DNA from: JAEUKA01 sp044228505
GTDB taxonomy: Bacteria; Myxococcota_A; Polyangia; Palsa-1104; JAEUJZ01
Assembly: GCA_044228505.1 (NCBI GenBank)
Contig: JBGAUT010000013.1
Location: forward strand, 1 to 64,000
Direction: 5' to 3'
Length of the DNA: 64,000 nucleotides
Positions 26,474 to 35,904 of this stretch are shown here, piece by piece. How positions within the stretch are numbered: the first letter of the stretch is position 1; every line of letters starts with the position of its first letter. A program made the position numbers and the translations under genes. The notes beneath the pieces were generated by a model. It was not told the DNA's origin. It searched no databases and saw only the letters and a list, made by a program, of their open reading frames with translations.

Positions 26474-28234
26474 TTACTGCACCCCGATTCGCTCATAACG
26501 ATACGGCGGCAGCATGCGCTGGACAGCGTCGGTAATCTTGAGCCCGGTGTTGGCGACTTCGCGCAGCTTCGCAAACGACCGCCCAGGAACCTCGAAACCC
26601 CAGTCGAGAGTCAGACGAGGCGGAATGTATCCCGGACCGAGCCTGACCGTCGAAGTCAGCATCTGTCCCGTTGGTAGCAGCGCCAGATCGTAGTAAATCG
26701 CAACCCCTTGCACCGCCGTCGTCACCGCCCCGGTATCGGCGCTGACTTTGAGCACCAAGCCAAGTTGAGCGGTGTTCTTGAGCGCGCCCAGCAGCTTGCC
26801 CACCCCGGTCAGCGATGCCTCCAGTTCGGTGAACTGATTCTTGCGATTGACGCCGCTCACGTACAGCGAGCCCTGGTAGTCCGGCTGCACAAAAAACGGG
26901 AACACCTCGGGCGGCAACGGGATCGACTTCACGACCTGAAGCTGTCCCTCTATCAGTTGCACAAGCTGTAGCCGCGTAAGAGACTCGCTCGGGAGCATGG
27001 CCGTTCCAACCGCGGTTTGGCCAAGCGTCTTTCCCGCCGCTTTCAGCTCCATCGCTTTGACATCGCGCCAGGCACCACTGAGGCCATCGACCAATCGCTT
27101 GCCAGCGAGCCGCAGGTTGGGCCCTTGCAACACCCACAGCGACTGCCCATCCGCTCCCAGCGCCAGGTCTATCGAAAACGGCTGCTCGTAGGCCTGCGAC
27201 AGCGAGATGCCCGTCACGACCTGCGGCAGGCTGGGCTGGTGCAGGTCGACCAGGTGGATTTGGTTGGCAAACGCTTCCAGTACCGCAAGCTGACGACCAT
27301 CTCCCACGAACTCGGCATCGATGAGCTCGCGCTCTTGCTCGGGCGCGGCCAAGGGCAACTGCGCCAGGGGATGCAGCGCCAGCGGTGTGCTGGCATCAAC
27401 CACCGTCAGTTGCCGCTTTTGCAGCACCACGAGCTGACCGAACGGCCCCACCACCAGCCCGGTCGGCTTCCCTTGCAGAGCGAGAGGCATCCGCTGCAGC
27501 GCTCGCGGCCCCCCTTTTCCACCTAAGTGAAGGACCAACAGCTCACTCACTACGGTCTTTATCGCATCCGCCGGTGTCGCAGCCGAGGGCGAGTCCGTGG
27601 ACTGTGGCTGGTCCAGCTCACTGGTCGGCTCTTGCAGCACATACAAGATCGCGCCGTCCGGGGACAACGCCACAAAGCGCGCCAGCGGAAACAGGACATC
27701 GAACGCAACATCCTCGAAGTCGGAGCCATCGGTACCCTGAGCCACCATCCTCCGAATCCGCACCGCGTTGCCTTGCGCATCCCCACCAAACGCATACACC
27801 GCCGTCAAAATCGACGACTTCGCGGTGCCCATTCCATTGTCGATCTGCACAAGTTGCGGACCGGGCGGCACCCCACGCGGCAGTCGGGTGAGCAGCGCGC
27901 CTCCTTCCAGAAAACCAGCCACCTGCGCCGCTCGACCGCCGATCACAATCCGCGAATCGGCGGTCAGGTTCTGGCCATGCACCGCGATCCACTCGCCGGG
28001 CGTATAGAGCCCATCCGAATGTTCCACGGACAACTGCCCGACAGGTGGCAGCGGCAGCCCACCGAGGTCTTGGGTGCGATCGATGCTGGGCGGTCCTTGC
28101 GGCCTCACCAGCAGAGGCCGATCGACGCGGGTCAGCGCCCCGCCACAGCCACTCATCATCCCGATCAGACCGATCCCGAGCAGCAAAGCGCACAGCCAAC
28201 TAGCCATCCCTTGTCGCACAGCACGTCGTGTCAT
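26474..28234 (-). CDS. Lipoprotein with IPT/TIG domain and propeller-like region
   Basis: An exported protein of about 586 aa. The signal peptide ends in a lipobox (IGLIGMMSGCGG, Cys near residue 28). Residues about 80-165 form an IPT/TIG-like domain (YTPGEWIAVHGQNLTADSRI ... PGPQLVQIDNG). The rest has repeated beta-strand blocks with phrases such as ALSPDGAILYVLQ, LVVGPFGQLVVLQ and LALGADGQSLWVLQG that fit a beta-propeller. The ATG at 28234 has AGG 9 nt upstream; the longer frame upstream lacks sense. It is divergent from serS and about 90 bp downstream of the M48/dynamin pair on the same strand. Function unknown. Confidence 0.82.
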   Translation of the reverse strand: MTRRAVRQGMASWLCALLLGIGLIGMMSGCGGALTRVDRPLLVRPQGPPSIDRTQDLGGLPLPPVGQLSVEHSDGLYTPGEWIAVHGQNLTADSRIVIGGRAAQVAGFLEGGALLTRLPRGVPPGPQLVQIDNGMGTAKSSILTAVYAFGGDAQGNAVRIRRMVAQGTDGSDFEDVAFDVLFPLARFVALSPDGAILYVLQEPTSELDQPQSTDSPSAATPADAIKTVVSELLVLHLGGKGGPRALQRMPLALQGKPTGLVVGPFGQLVVLQKRQLTVVDASTPLALHPLAQLPLAAPEQERELIDAEFVGDGRQLAVLEAFANQIHLVDLHQPSLPQVVTGISLSQAYEQPFSIDLALGADGQSLWVLQGPNLRLAGKRLVDGLSGAWRDVKAMELKAAGKTLGQTAVGTAMLPSESLTRLQLVQLIEGQLQVVKSIPLPPEVFPFFVQPDYQGSLYVSGVNRKNQFTELEASLTGVGKLLGALKNTAQLGLVLKVSADTGAVTTAVQGVAIYYDLALLPTGQMLTSTVRLGPGYIPPRLTLDWGFEVPGRSFAKLREVANTGLKITDAVQRMLPPYRYERIGVQ

Positions 28235-28331
28235 GCATCTCATCCTGTCGCAAAACCGCCATCGATCACAACTGCGGTTCGCAGGCCAGTGATGTTGACA
28301 GCGGCTTTCTGCGGGAAAAGAATGCGAGTCC

Positions 28332-29615
28332 ATGCTCGACGCCAAAATCCTTCGTGAACGTCCTTCAGAAGTTCTTTCGATCTACCGTGAGCGGCTGTTC
28401 GATGACGCCGCCGCAGAGCTGGCGCAGTCTGCGATCGCGCTCGATGACAAGCGCCGCAACTTGCTTCAGGCCGCCGATGAGCTGAAGAACAAGCGCAACA
28501 GCGCCTCGCAGCTCATTGGCCGCGAGAAAGACGCCGACAAGCGAGCGGCGCTCATCAAGGACATGGAGTCGGTCAAATCCGACATCGCCGCGTTCGATGC
28601 TCAGCTCTCTGAAACCGAAGGACTGCTCGACAAGCTGCTCCTCCAGCTTCCGAACCTGCCCGATCCAGAGGTTCCGACCGGCAAGACCGACAGCGAAAAC
28701 AAGGTCGTACGAATCGAGGGCAAACCCTACGGGTTTTCCTTTGCTCCAAGGCCGCACTGGGAGCTGGGCGAAGCGCTGGGCATCATCGACTTCGAGCGCG
28801 GCATCAAGATCTCCGGCAGCCGCTTCTACATCTTGAAGGGCGCGGGCGCGGCACTCCAGCGGGCGCTCATCAACTGGATGCTCGACGTGCACCTCGACCA
28901 GGGCTACACCGAGGTGTACCCGCCGTACATGGTCAAAGAGCAGTGCTTATACGGAACCGGGAACCTGCCCAAGTTCGGCGAGAACCTGTATCGCGATGCC
29001 GAGGAAGACTTCTACTTCGTGCCGACCGCCGAAGTTCCGGTCACCAACATGTATCGCGACGAGATTCTGGAAAACGAGCAGCTCCCGATTCGACATGTCG
29101 CCTATACCGCCTGCTTCCGTCGCGAGAAGTTAGCGGCCGGACGAGACACCCGTGGCATGAAGCGCGGTCACCAGTTCGACAAGGTCGAGATGGTGCAGTT
29201 TGTCCGCCCGGAGGACAGCAAGCTTGCGCTGCGGGGGCTCCTGAGCGATGCCGAGGAAATCCTCAAGCAGCTTGAGCTGCCGTACCGCGTCATTCAGATG
29301 TGTACCGGTGACCTGTCGTTTGCGGCCTGCGAAAAGTTCGACCTAGAGGTCTTCTCACCGGGCGTAAACGAGTGGCTTGAGGTGTCGTCGTGCAGCAACT
29401 TCGGTGACTTCCAGGCACGACGAACCCAGATTCGCTACCGTCCCAGCAAAGACAAAAAGGACAAACCGCGCCACGTCCACACGCTCAACGGTTCGGGCCT
29501 CGCGCTGCCGCGGACGGTCATCGCCATCCTCGAAAACTACCAGCAAGCCGACGGCTCGGTCCGAGTCCCCAACGTGCTGCGCCCTTACCTACGCGGTCGC
29601 GAATTCATCAAGTAA
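28332..29615 (+). CDS. serS: Seryl-tRNA synthetase
   Basis: A 427-aa class II synthetase that charges tRNA-Ser. The N-terminal coiled-coil tRNA-binding arm (about 30-100) is followed by the catalytic core: motif 2 FRREKLAAGRDTRGMKRGHQ and motif 3 LNGSGLALPRTVIAILENYQ, plus the serine-binding TAEVPVTN region. The start MLDAKILRERPSEV is canonical. Length is normal. It is single, divergent from the lipoprotein gene on its left and convergent with the protease gene on its right (gap 35 bp). Confidence 0.98.
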   Translation: MLDAKILRERPSEVLSIYRERLFDDAAAELAQSAIALDDKRRNLLQAADELKNKRNSASQLIGREKDADKRAALIKDMESVKSDIAAFDAQLSETEGLLDKLLLQLPNLPDPEVPTGKTDSENKVVRIEGKPYGFSFAPRPHWELGEALGIIDFERGIKISGSRFYILKGAGAALQRALINWMLDVHLDQGYTEVYPPYMVKEQCLYGTGNLPKFGENLYRDAEEDFYFVPTAEVPVTNMYRDEILENEQLPIRHVAYTACFRREKLAAGRDTRGMKRGHQFDKVEMVQFVRPEDSKLALRGLLSDAEEILKQLELPYRVIQMCTGDLSFAACEKFDLEVFSPGVNEWLEVSSCSNFGDFQARRTQIRYRPSKDKKDKPRHVHTLNGSGLALPRTVIAILENYQQADGSVRVPNVLRPYLRGREFIK

Positions 29616-29650
29616 CTGAAGCCAGCCCGCCATCCGAGCAGTCTGGGCGG

Positions 29651-31975
29651 CTAGCTCCGGAGTTGAATATTGATCTTGGCGGGAGTCGTGGGCTGATTGT
29701 CACGGCACTGCTCGTTGCCCTTGGTCAGCGTGGGAACGACCTGATAGCTACCGGCCGGCAGTCCCGTACTGTCGTAAGGAATGAAGTCGGACACGGTGCC
29801 GGTCGCACTGCTTGGGGCGGTCAGGTACTGGACGAGCGGTTTGCCATCTTTGTCGATGCGGACCTGGACACGGACTCCCTGGGCAGGCTTGCCTGCCAAC
29901 TCGATGAGGTAACGGAAACGGGTGCCGGTTAGGCCGCCGCCAAGCTGGTAGTTTTCGTCTAGCGCAAGCGTGCTGACAAACGGGGTACGACCGGGGACGC
30001 ACTGGCAAGTGCCTGCTGATAGGCCGGTGCAGGTGGCGTTGCAGCCGGGCTGGCCGCCGAGTACGCCGTCATAACCCAGGTCGTCACAGGTGATGCCATC
30101 GCTGCTGCGCCCATCGCAGACCTCACTCTGGCGATCACGCACCCCATCACCGCAGAGAGCCCGGGGGCTTGCCTGTGCCATGGCGCGGACCGCGTCAATG
30201 CGGCCACTCCCGTACAGATCATCGCGTCCGGGCGCGCCCAGATCGACCGCGCTTTCGCTAAGGAGCTGGCGAAGCGCGACGTTGCTGAGTGGTTTGTAGG
30301 CCGACCACACCAGGGCCGCTACACCCGAGACCACCGGGGCCGCCATGCTGGTGCCACTGAGAAAAGCGTAGTCGCTCGCCCTCACTTGGGCGCTCACGGA
30401 CAGGCCGCCACGGCTGGCACGCTCTACCAGCGCCTCGCCATCGCCCGCGGCCAGCGACATCACCATCACCGGTTGACCACCGCCCAGGGAGATGTTGTCA
30501 GCAATCGCCCCAGCGGTGAGAGGATCGCCAAAGCGATGGTTGTACAGAACGACACCGACCGCTCCCCCTTGCCGGGCACTACGCAGCTTGTCGTAAAACG
30601 GAATCGCCGTCTCACCCGGTGCGCCGGGACCACGAGAAATCAGAGCGACTTTTCCGACCGGACGGCAGTTGGCGATCTCGGTCGGGCTGCCGAAACCGCA
30701 GCTTGTGATCTCGGTCGGACCCAACGCGGTGCCTGAACTGCCTTCGGGAACGGCGACCTCAACGGGTAGCGGGCTGCCGCTGTCGACGAACGAAGCCAGA
30801 ATCTCGCGTTGGCCGATTCCGACCGGCACGGTGGAATAGATGCCAACCCCAGGTGCGACGACGCCGACCGATGGGCCAGTGCCGGAGAAATCAGCCAGGT
30901 CATCCAAGCGATCGACAGCCCCGACAGTGAAGCTCTCAGGATAGGCCCCGGGATAGCTGCTCTGGGCAGTGGTGATGCTGCCTCGCGAGGCGTCCTCGGA
31001 GTTCCCGGATGCAGCAACCACCAAAACACCGGACTGATAGGCCTTGCGAATGGCGGTGTGCTCGGCCTCACTGTCACTGGCACCGCCAAGGCTCATGTTG
31101 ATAATCCGGCAGCCATCGGATATCGCTGCGTCCAAAGCGGCGACCACGTCGGCATCACTGGCCACCGGGCTACCGTTACGCAGACGGAAGACTTGATAGA
31201 CTCGCACGGCAGCCTGGGGAGCGATTCCGACGCTGCCACGACCGTTTTTCGCCGCCGCGAGGATGCCGGTGACATGAGTACCATGTTCGGCAATGTCGCG
31301 ATAATCGGGGCCGCGACTGACGAAGTTGTAGCCCGCAGCAAGCACCGCCGGTCGATCAGGGTGGAGCGAGTTTGCCCCGCTGTCGTAGCCCGTATCGATG
31401 ACACAGACCTGGATGCTGTCGCCAAGGCTACGCGACCACACCTGGTCGGCACCGACCTGCGCGACCTGCCAGCTATTGAGGAGTTCGTCTCGCAGCGGCC
31501 GCGTGGGCAACGTGCCACAGTCTAGGCTGCACAGGCTGCCACGCCGGCTCGTCGCCAGCTCGTCGCCTTCACAGACCCCGTTGCCGCAACTGCTACCAAG
31601 CGGCACGCGAACCACGGACGAGGCAATCCGCAAAGTGGGCATGCGTTGCTGAAGCCTGGTGAGCGCGTCGAGGCTGCCATGAACGCTCAGACTATCAGCG
31701 AGGCCAACTCGGTCGCTAAACTCATACTCGATGGTGAGCCCGTGCTGCTCGATCTGGCGACGCAGCTCCGCACGGTCAGGCCGCGAAGACGTCGAGTCAA
31801 GCGACGGCAGCGTCAGTAGAAACTGATCCGCTACCACTTGGCCGACCGGCATCGCGACGGAAGGCGAGCGATCCGCGGCTGAACAGGCAAGCAGCACACT
31901 GCACAACCCAAGAGGGACGACCCACTTCGGCCCAAGCAGACGACGCAGCCGAGAAAAGCCCGTCTTTTGTATCAT
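29651..31975 (-). CDS. Subtilisin-like serine protease lipoprotein
   Basis: A 774-aa secreted S8 peptidase. The signal peptide has a lipobox-like end (LGLCSVLLACSA, Cys about 30). An inhibitor-like propeptide and a short Cys-rich linker (SSCGNGVCEGDE) precede the catalytic domain. The triad is visible: Asp in VCVIDTGYDSG, His in EHGTHVTGILAA and Ser in LSGTSMAAPVVSGVAALVW. A PA-type insert (GKVALISRGPGAPGETAIPF) sits between His and Ser. After the catalytic domain comes a second Cys-rich knot (CGDGVRDRQSEVCDG) and a beta domain. The ATG at 31975 has no Shine-Dalgarno sequence. It is divergent from the next gene, sharing a 43-bp promoter gap. Confidence 0.93.
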   Translation of the reverse strand: MIQKTGFSRLRRLLGPKWVVPLGLCSVLLACSAADRSPSVAMPVGQVVADQFLLTLPSLDSTSSRPDRAELRRQIEQHGLTIEYEFSDRVGLADSLSVHGSLDALTRLQQRMPTLRIASSVVRVPLGSSCGNGVCEGDELATSRRGSLCSLDCGTLPTRPLRDELLNSWQVAQVGADQVWSRSLGDSIQVCVIDTGYDSGANSLHPDRPAVLAAGYNFVSRGPDYRDIAEHGTHVTGILAAAKNGRGSVGIAPQAAVRVYQVFRLRNGSPVASDADVVAALDAAISDGCRIINMSLGGASDSEAEHTAIRKAYQSGVLVVAASGNSEDASRGSITTAQSSYPGAYPESFTVGAVDRLDDLADFSGTGPSVGVVAPGVGIYSTVPVGIGQREILASFVDSGSPLPVEVAVPEGSSGTALGPTEITSCGFGSPTEIANCRPVGKVALISRGPGAPGETAIPFYDKLRSARQGGAVGVVLYNHRFGDPLTAGAIADNISLGGGQPVMVMSLAAGDGEALVERASRGGLSVSAQVRASDYAFLSGTSMAAPVVSGVAALVWSAYKPLSNVALRQLLSESAVDLGAPGRDDLYGSGRIDAVRAMAQASPRALCGDGVRDRQSEVCDGRSSDGITCDDLGYDGVLGGQPGCNATCTGLSAGTCQCVPGRTPFVSTLALDENYQLGGGLTGTRFRYLIELAGKPAQGVRVQVRIDKDGKPLVQYLTAPSSATGTVSDFIPYDSTGLPAGSYQVVPTLTKGNEQCRDNQPTTPAKINIQLRS

Positions 31976-31986
31976 GTGTTGGTTTT

Positions 31987-32003
31987 ATCATGGGTGCTAT
32001 GAT
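31987..32003. promoter_or_regulatory. Dyad in the short divergent gap
   Basis: ATCAT-GGGTGCT-ATGAT is a perfect inverted repeat in the 43 bp between the divergent starts at 31975 and 32019. A further ATCATG lies at 31971-31976. One site could serve both genes as operator, and it overlaps the only space available for both promoters. Confidence 0.35.
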
Positions 32004-32018
32004 CCTCGCTCTCAGCCG

Positions 32019-33614
32019 ATGCTAGAGCCCGTCGCCCGCAACAAGCTCAGCTTTCGCACCTCTGGCCTGTTTCAGGATGGCCGAGGCGTGGTGGTTGGAC
32101 AGACGGCGGTCGTGCTGCTGCTCAGCGTCGAGCGATTGGTGTCGCTACTCAGGCTCTTGAGTGAGGAACTACCGCTCGACGACCTGCTACCGTCGCTACG
32201 GATTGAGGTCGTGGAAAACGCGCTGAACGCCTCCTCGTACCTGTTGCGGTTTCAATCGAGTGACTCGCTGCTGCTCGATCGCATCGCGAGGCTGGCCCGA
32301 CTGGTCGGTGCGCCGCTTTGTGTCGGATCCGGTCAGCACTTTGTGGCCTATCGCGACGAACAAGCTCCGCTTGGCTATGACGTCACGGAGCCTCTTGCTG
32401 AGCCGCTTGATGTGGCCATCTACACCCCCGCGTTTTCCCAACCGTACCGTTTGGTCAGAGAGCTACCGCTTTCACGGCTCCTAGGACAGCTCCAACTATT
32501 GCCGCTGCCCGGTGGTCTGCGCGCCCAGCTCATGCCGTTCAGCCACGATGGCCTAGAGACTGCCGCAGAGACACCGGCTGAGATGTTCCTAACCTGCGGA
32601 CGCGGGCTCCTGGAACGACTGCTGCGCTACCTGTGGCAACACGGCGTAAACGGTGAGCTTCTCATTCCAGATGGGCTCCCCAGACCGGAGGTGCCGGCGC
32701 ACGAATCACGACAAATCGAACCGATGGTGCGCCTGATCTCCCCACCGGTGCCGCTGCTGCTCCGACTGGCTAGCTTGCCCACGGTGCGACTGCTCCGACT
32801 GGAAGGCACCAACTTCCTCATCGAGCTAGGCTTTGCTCATCCGCTGCGTCTGACATCGCTCCAGAGCCAGTTTCCAATCGGCGACTCGTTTGTCTTTCTC
32901 GGTGGCAGACGCGGTCTGCTGCGGGCGCAAAGTCCCAGTCGGATGCCGCTGACTCGGCTGCTGAAACCCTCGCTGAGTACTGAGTCGGAGACGGTGACCC
33001 ACCCGGAGCCGCGCAGCACTCCGCTGGCTGTTCGAGCGCTAGCATCGGCCACGAACACCCCGCCACCGCTCAAGGTGTCGCTACAGCTACTGGCTCGGCC
33101 TGGTTTGGCAGAAGGCACGCCTCCCATGGCCACGTTGATTCCGTGGCCTCGTCTCGGGGTGGTCCAGCGGCTGCTTGGAGTTCTGTCGGGGGATGCGCTG
33201 TTTGCGCTGCGTGCGGTGGGGATTCCAGCGGGGCTGCTGGTATTTGGCGGGGAGTCGGTGCAGCACCTTGTCGCCGGTCGATTGTTCGAAGAGCCCGCGC
33301 CGCAGGTCTATGTGCCGCGAGGATTTCAGCTTCTGCCCGAGCTACCGCCCTCTCAGCTGCGGTCGCTACTTGGACAGAGCGAAGAGCAGCTGATCCTGTT
33401 TGTTCCAGAGGAAACGCAGCCGCTGTCGGTGAATCGGTCGCTGGCTGTGCCACTGTCACTGCGTCTGCTGACGGCGCTGGCCAGCAAAGTCGCGGAATCG
33501 ATCATCGAGCCCTCGGCCGTACGAGAACCCACAACGGTGCTTCACTGTGAGCCGGTGTCGTTTTTTTCGACGATGCCGCTGTGGGGCCTGTCCAGCGAGC
33601 GGGAGAACTCGTGA
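32019..33614 (+). CDS. Unrecognised Leu-rich protein, first gene of MoxR cluster
   Basis: A 531-aa cytoplasmic protein, very rich in Leu, Pro and Arg, with no signal or membrane segment. It seems to be built from repeated small beta-alpha modules with phrases such as EGTNFLIELGFAHPLRLTSL, GDSFVFLGGRRGLLR and LLVFGGESVQHLVAGRLFEE. The style recalls the accessory 'X' proteins encoded next to MoxR ATPases in the ternary systems described by the Aravind group, but I cannot confirm this by eye. The ATG at 32019 is chosen by position; no good ribosome binding site. Its stop overlaps the GTG start of the next gene by 4 bases (GTGA), showing coupled translation. Confidence 0.78.
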   Translation: MLEPVARNKLSFRTSGLFQDGRGVVVGQTAVVLLLSVERLVSLLRLLSEELPLDDLLPSLRIEVVENALNASSYLLRFQSSDSLLLDRIARLARLVGAPLCVGSGQHFVAYRDEQAPLGYDVTEPLAEPLDVAIYTPAFSQPYRLVRELPLSRLLGQLQLLPLPGGLRAQLMPFSHDGLETAAETPAEMFLTCGRGLLERLLRYLWQHGVNGELLIPDGLPRPEVPAHESRQIEPMVRLISPPVPLLLRLASLPTVRLLRLEGTNFLIELGFAHPLRLTSLQSQFPIGDSFVFLGGRRGLLRAQSPSRMPLTRLLKPSLSTESETVTHPEPRSTPLAVRALASATNTPPPLKVSLQLLARPGLAEGTPPMATLIPWPRLGVVQRLLGVLSGDALFALRAVGIPAGLLVFGGESVQHLVAGRLFEEPAPQVYVPRGFQLLPELPPSQLRSLLGQSEEQLILFVPEETQPLSVNRSLAVPLSLRLLTALASKVAESIIEPSAVREPTTVLHCEPVSFFSTMPLWGLSSERENS

Positions 33615-34681
33615 ACGATCTCGACTGGGCCTCCGCATTTCTCGGTCGGTTTGCGCTGCCACTCGTTTCGGGTGGTCAGGCTTCGGTCGGTGTGCCGCTG
33701 CTCCAAAAAGGGACCGAGCGACTGCTGAGAGCCGTAGCGACTGGGCTCGATGCAACCACGCTCGGGGTCGCCCTGTCGAAAGCACGTCAGCGACAGCTTG
33801 CGGAGCTGGGCATCCTCTGCGACACGCCGCTTCTGACCACCGACCGGGAGTCGATCCGACTGCTCTCTGCGCTACATGATGCGTTGTTTTTGTTTCATCC
33901 TCGCGGTCGAGAACTGGCCCCCAGTCGACGTGCGGGTCTGCTACAGCAGGTGCGCAGACAGCTCGTGACGGCCGCCGAGGCACTGCCCGAGCCAGACGTT
34001 GCTGCGGCCCGCAGCGGTCTGGCGCTAACGATGCTACTTGAGCGCCATAGCCTGCTTGCCGGACTATGGCCCCTTCGACCGGCGATGACGCAGCGCCCGG
34101 TACCTGGCAGCACATCAACCATCGAAAACGATGTGCTGGCGGTGCCGATTGATGCCGATGAGCGGCCACTGCTGCGCTACTTGGGGATGGCAAGTCCGCT
34201 GCTGCTCCTACTGCGCCCACCGCCGGGGGCCCTGCAACTGATTGAGCTTTTGCCGTGGCTGCAAATCTCGCAAGTGGCCCGCTTGTTTGTAACGACGCAG
34301 CTTCGGCACGGCACCGCGCTTGGGATCAGCCGAATGAGCTCCGCCGTATTGCAGGTGCTCGACTACGCCACAAGCGGAACCGAGCCACTGCCATCTGACC
34401 ATTTGGTGACGCTGCTGACGGTACACAGCCTGTTCCACCTGCGCGCCGCCATCAGCGAAGGAACGCCACCATTGGGAGACGATCTCCTTCGAGATGCGCT
34501 GGCGCTCTATGCGACAGTAAGCCAAGGCTGGCCGAATTTGGCGATGCCGCAAGATGTTCGCCGCGATACGCGAATGGTGCATCAGGTGGTGCGCTACCAG
34601 CAGGCCTGCCTCGATCTGGCCGGTAGCGAACGACTGCGAACGATGCACCAGCGCTGGGCACCCTTTTTTCCTGGTTCGTAA
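33611..34681 (+). CDS. Unrecognised alpha-helical protein, second gene of MoxR cluster
   Basis: A 356-aa, mainly helical, Leu/Arg-rich soluble protein with no motif I recognise. It starts at a GTG (VNDLDWASAFLGRFALP) inside the preceding stop codon; an in-frame ATG at 33581 would overlap the first gene by 34 bp. Segments such as SPLLLLLRPPPGALQLIELL are hydrophobic but Pro-rich, not membrane helices. It lies between the Leu-rich protein and the MoxR ATPase (27-bp gap), so it is most likely an adaptor or substrate of that ATPase. Confidence 0.75.
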   Translation: MNDLDWASAFLGRFALPLVSGGQASVGVPLLQKGTERLLRAVATGLDATTLGVALSKARQRQLAELGILCDTPLLTTDRESIRLLSALHDALFLFHPRGRELAPSRRAGLLQQVRRQLVTAAEALPEPDVAAARSGLALTMLLERHSLLAGLWPLRPAMTQRPVPGSTSTIENDVLAVPIDADERPLLRYLGMASPLLLLLRPPPGALQLIELLPWLQISQVARLFVTTQLRHGTALGISRMSSAVLQVLDYATSGTEPLPSDHLVTLLTVHSLFHLRAAISEGTPPLGDDLLRDALALYATVSQGWPNLAMPQDVRRDTRMVHQVVRYQQACLDLAGSERLRTMHQRWAPFFPGS

Positions 34682-34708
34682 ACACACTTCACGACGACGA
34701 AGACGCCG

Positions 34709-35893
34709 ATGACGACGAGTGAATCCAACCTAGCCAGGCTGCCCACCCTGCTCCAAGAGATCGGGCGACGGCTAAGTCGAGAGTTCTTAGCCAAAGATGA
34801 GATCATCCGACTGCTGCTGGTTTCGGTGATTGCCGGAGAGCACATGCTCATCGTCGGACCACCAGGTACGGCCAAGAGCGCGCTGGTGCGGACGCTGGCG
34901 CAGAAGCTCGATGCTCGGTACTTCGAGTACCTGCTGACCCGCTTTTCGGAACCGAACGAGCTGCTTGGGCCGGTCGACATTCAAGCGTTTCGGGAAGGCT
35001 CGTTTCGTCGCCGCACCGAGCAGATGCTGCCGGAAGCGGAGATTGCCTTTCTCGACGAGATCTTCAAGGCCAGCTCGGCCATTCTGAACAGTCTGCTCGG
35101 TCTGCTGAACGAACGTCGGGTGCAGATCGGGGCCGAACGGGTCGAGGTTCCGCTGCTGGCACTGTTTGCCGCCAGCAACGAGGTACCTTCCGATGACAGC
35201 CTGGCCGCGCTGCTCGACCGCTTCCTGCTGCGCGTGCGGTCGCAAAACCTGGAGGGCTTCCATTTTCAGCAGCTCGTGCGGTTTGGCTTGGAACACGAGA
35301 AGAAGCTCCTTGGAGTGACCCAGACGGGTACAGTCGGCCAGGCCCCGCTGCTGTCGGCCGCGGACATCCTGGTGCTGCGCAAAGAGCTGGCGGGCCGCCT
35401 TCAGTTCTCCGACGAATTTTTGGCTGAATACAAAACCCTGGTCGCCCAGATTCGCAGCGAGGGCATCTTTGTTTCGGACCGGCGACTCATCAAGCTCCTC
35501 AAGCTGTGTGCGGCTTCGGCGCTACTCGATGGCCGATCGCAGGCTGACGTAAGTGACCTGTTTGTGCTCAAGCACACCTGGAATACCGTCGAGCAAGCCG
35601 AAATTCTGGCCGGCATCGTCGACCCGCTGCTCCGCCGGCATCGTCAGGCGAGCGGAAAGCCGGGGAACCGCGATTCCCTAGGACTCAAAGCGATGCTGGA
35701 AGAGCTTCAAACGCTGCGGCTCGCCCTCCAGCGCGCTGGCGAGCTGTCCGATGTTCAGCTCTTCGCCAAGCTACGCACCCTCGGTGAGCTTCGAGCCGCT
35801 TTGCAAAGTCACGGCAGCGAGGAAAGCCAGCGCGCCGTAAACGAAATCGATACGCTACTCGACAGCGTCGTCAGCACCGCGCCAGTCGGATAA
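34709..35893 (+). CDS. MoxR/RavA-type AAA+ ATPase
   Basis: A 394-aa AAA+ ATPase of the MoxR branch, chaperones that remodel or mature enzyme complexes. Walker A is VGPPGTAKSALV (about 52-60) and Walker B AFLDEIFKAS. The RavA-like phrase RFSEPNELLGPVD, sensor 1 FAASNEV and the arginine-finger region LLDRFLLRV are all present. The C-terminal third is helical. MoxR proteins usually pair with a von Willebrand A protein; none is encoded next to this gene. Instead a molybdopterin oxidoreductase follows after 11 bp, so a role in activating that enzyme is possible (MoxR-family CoxD matures a Mo enzyme in CO-oxidising bacteria). Confidence 0.93.
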   Translation: MTTSESNLARLPTLLQEIGRRLSREFLAKDEIIRLLLVSVIAGEHMLIVGPPGTAKSALVRTLAQKLDARYFEYLLTRFSEPNELLGPVDIQAFREGSFRRRTEQMLPEAEIAFLDEIFKASSAILNSLLGLLNERRVQIGAERVEVPLLALFAASNEVPSDDSLAALLDRFLLRVRSQNLEGFHFQQLVRFGLEHEKKLLGVTQTGTVGQAPLLSAADILVLRKELAGRLQFSDEFLAEYKTLVAQIRSEGIFVSDRRLIKLLKLCAASALLDGRSQADVSDLFVLKHTWNTVEQAEILAGIVDPLLRRHRQASGKPGNRDSLGLKAMLEELQTLRLALQRAGELSDVQLFAKLRTLGELRAALQSHGSEESQRAVNEIDTLLDSVVSTAPVG

Positions 35894-35904
35894 GGAACCT
35901 GCAG

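Noticed and set aside
29616..29650. Terminator between serS and the protease gene
   Set aside because: Only an imperfect 5-bp stem and no T-tract; too weak to annotate.
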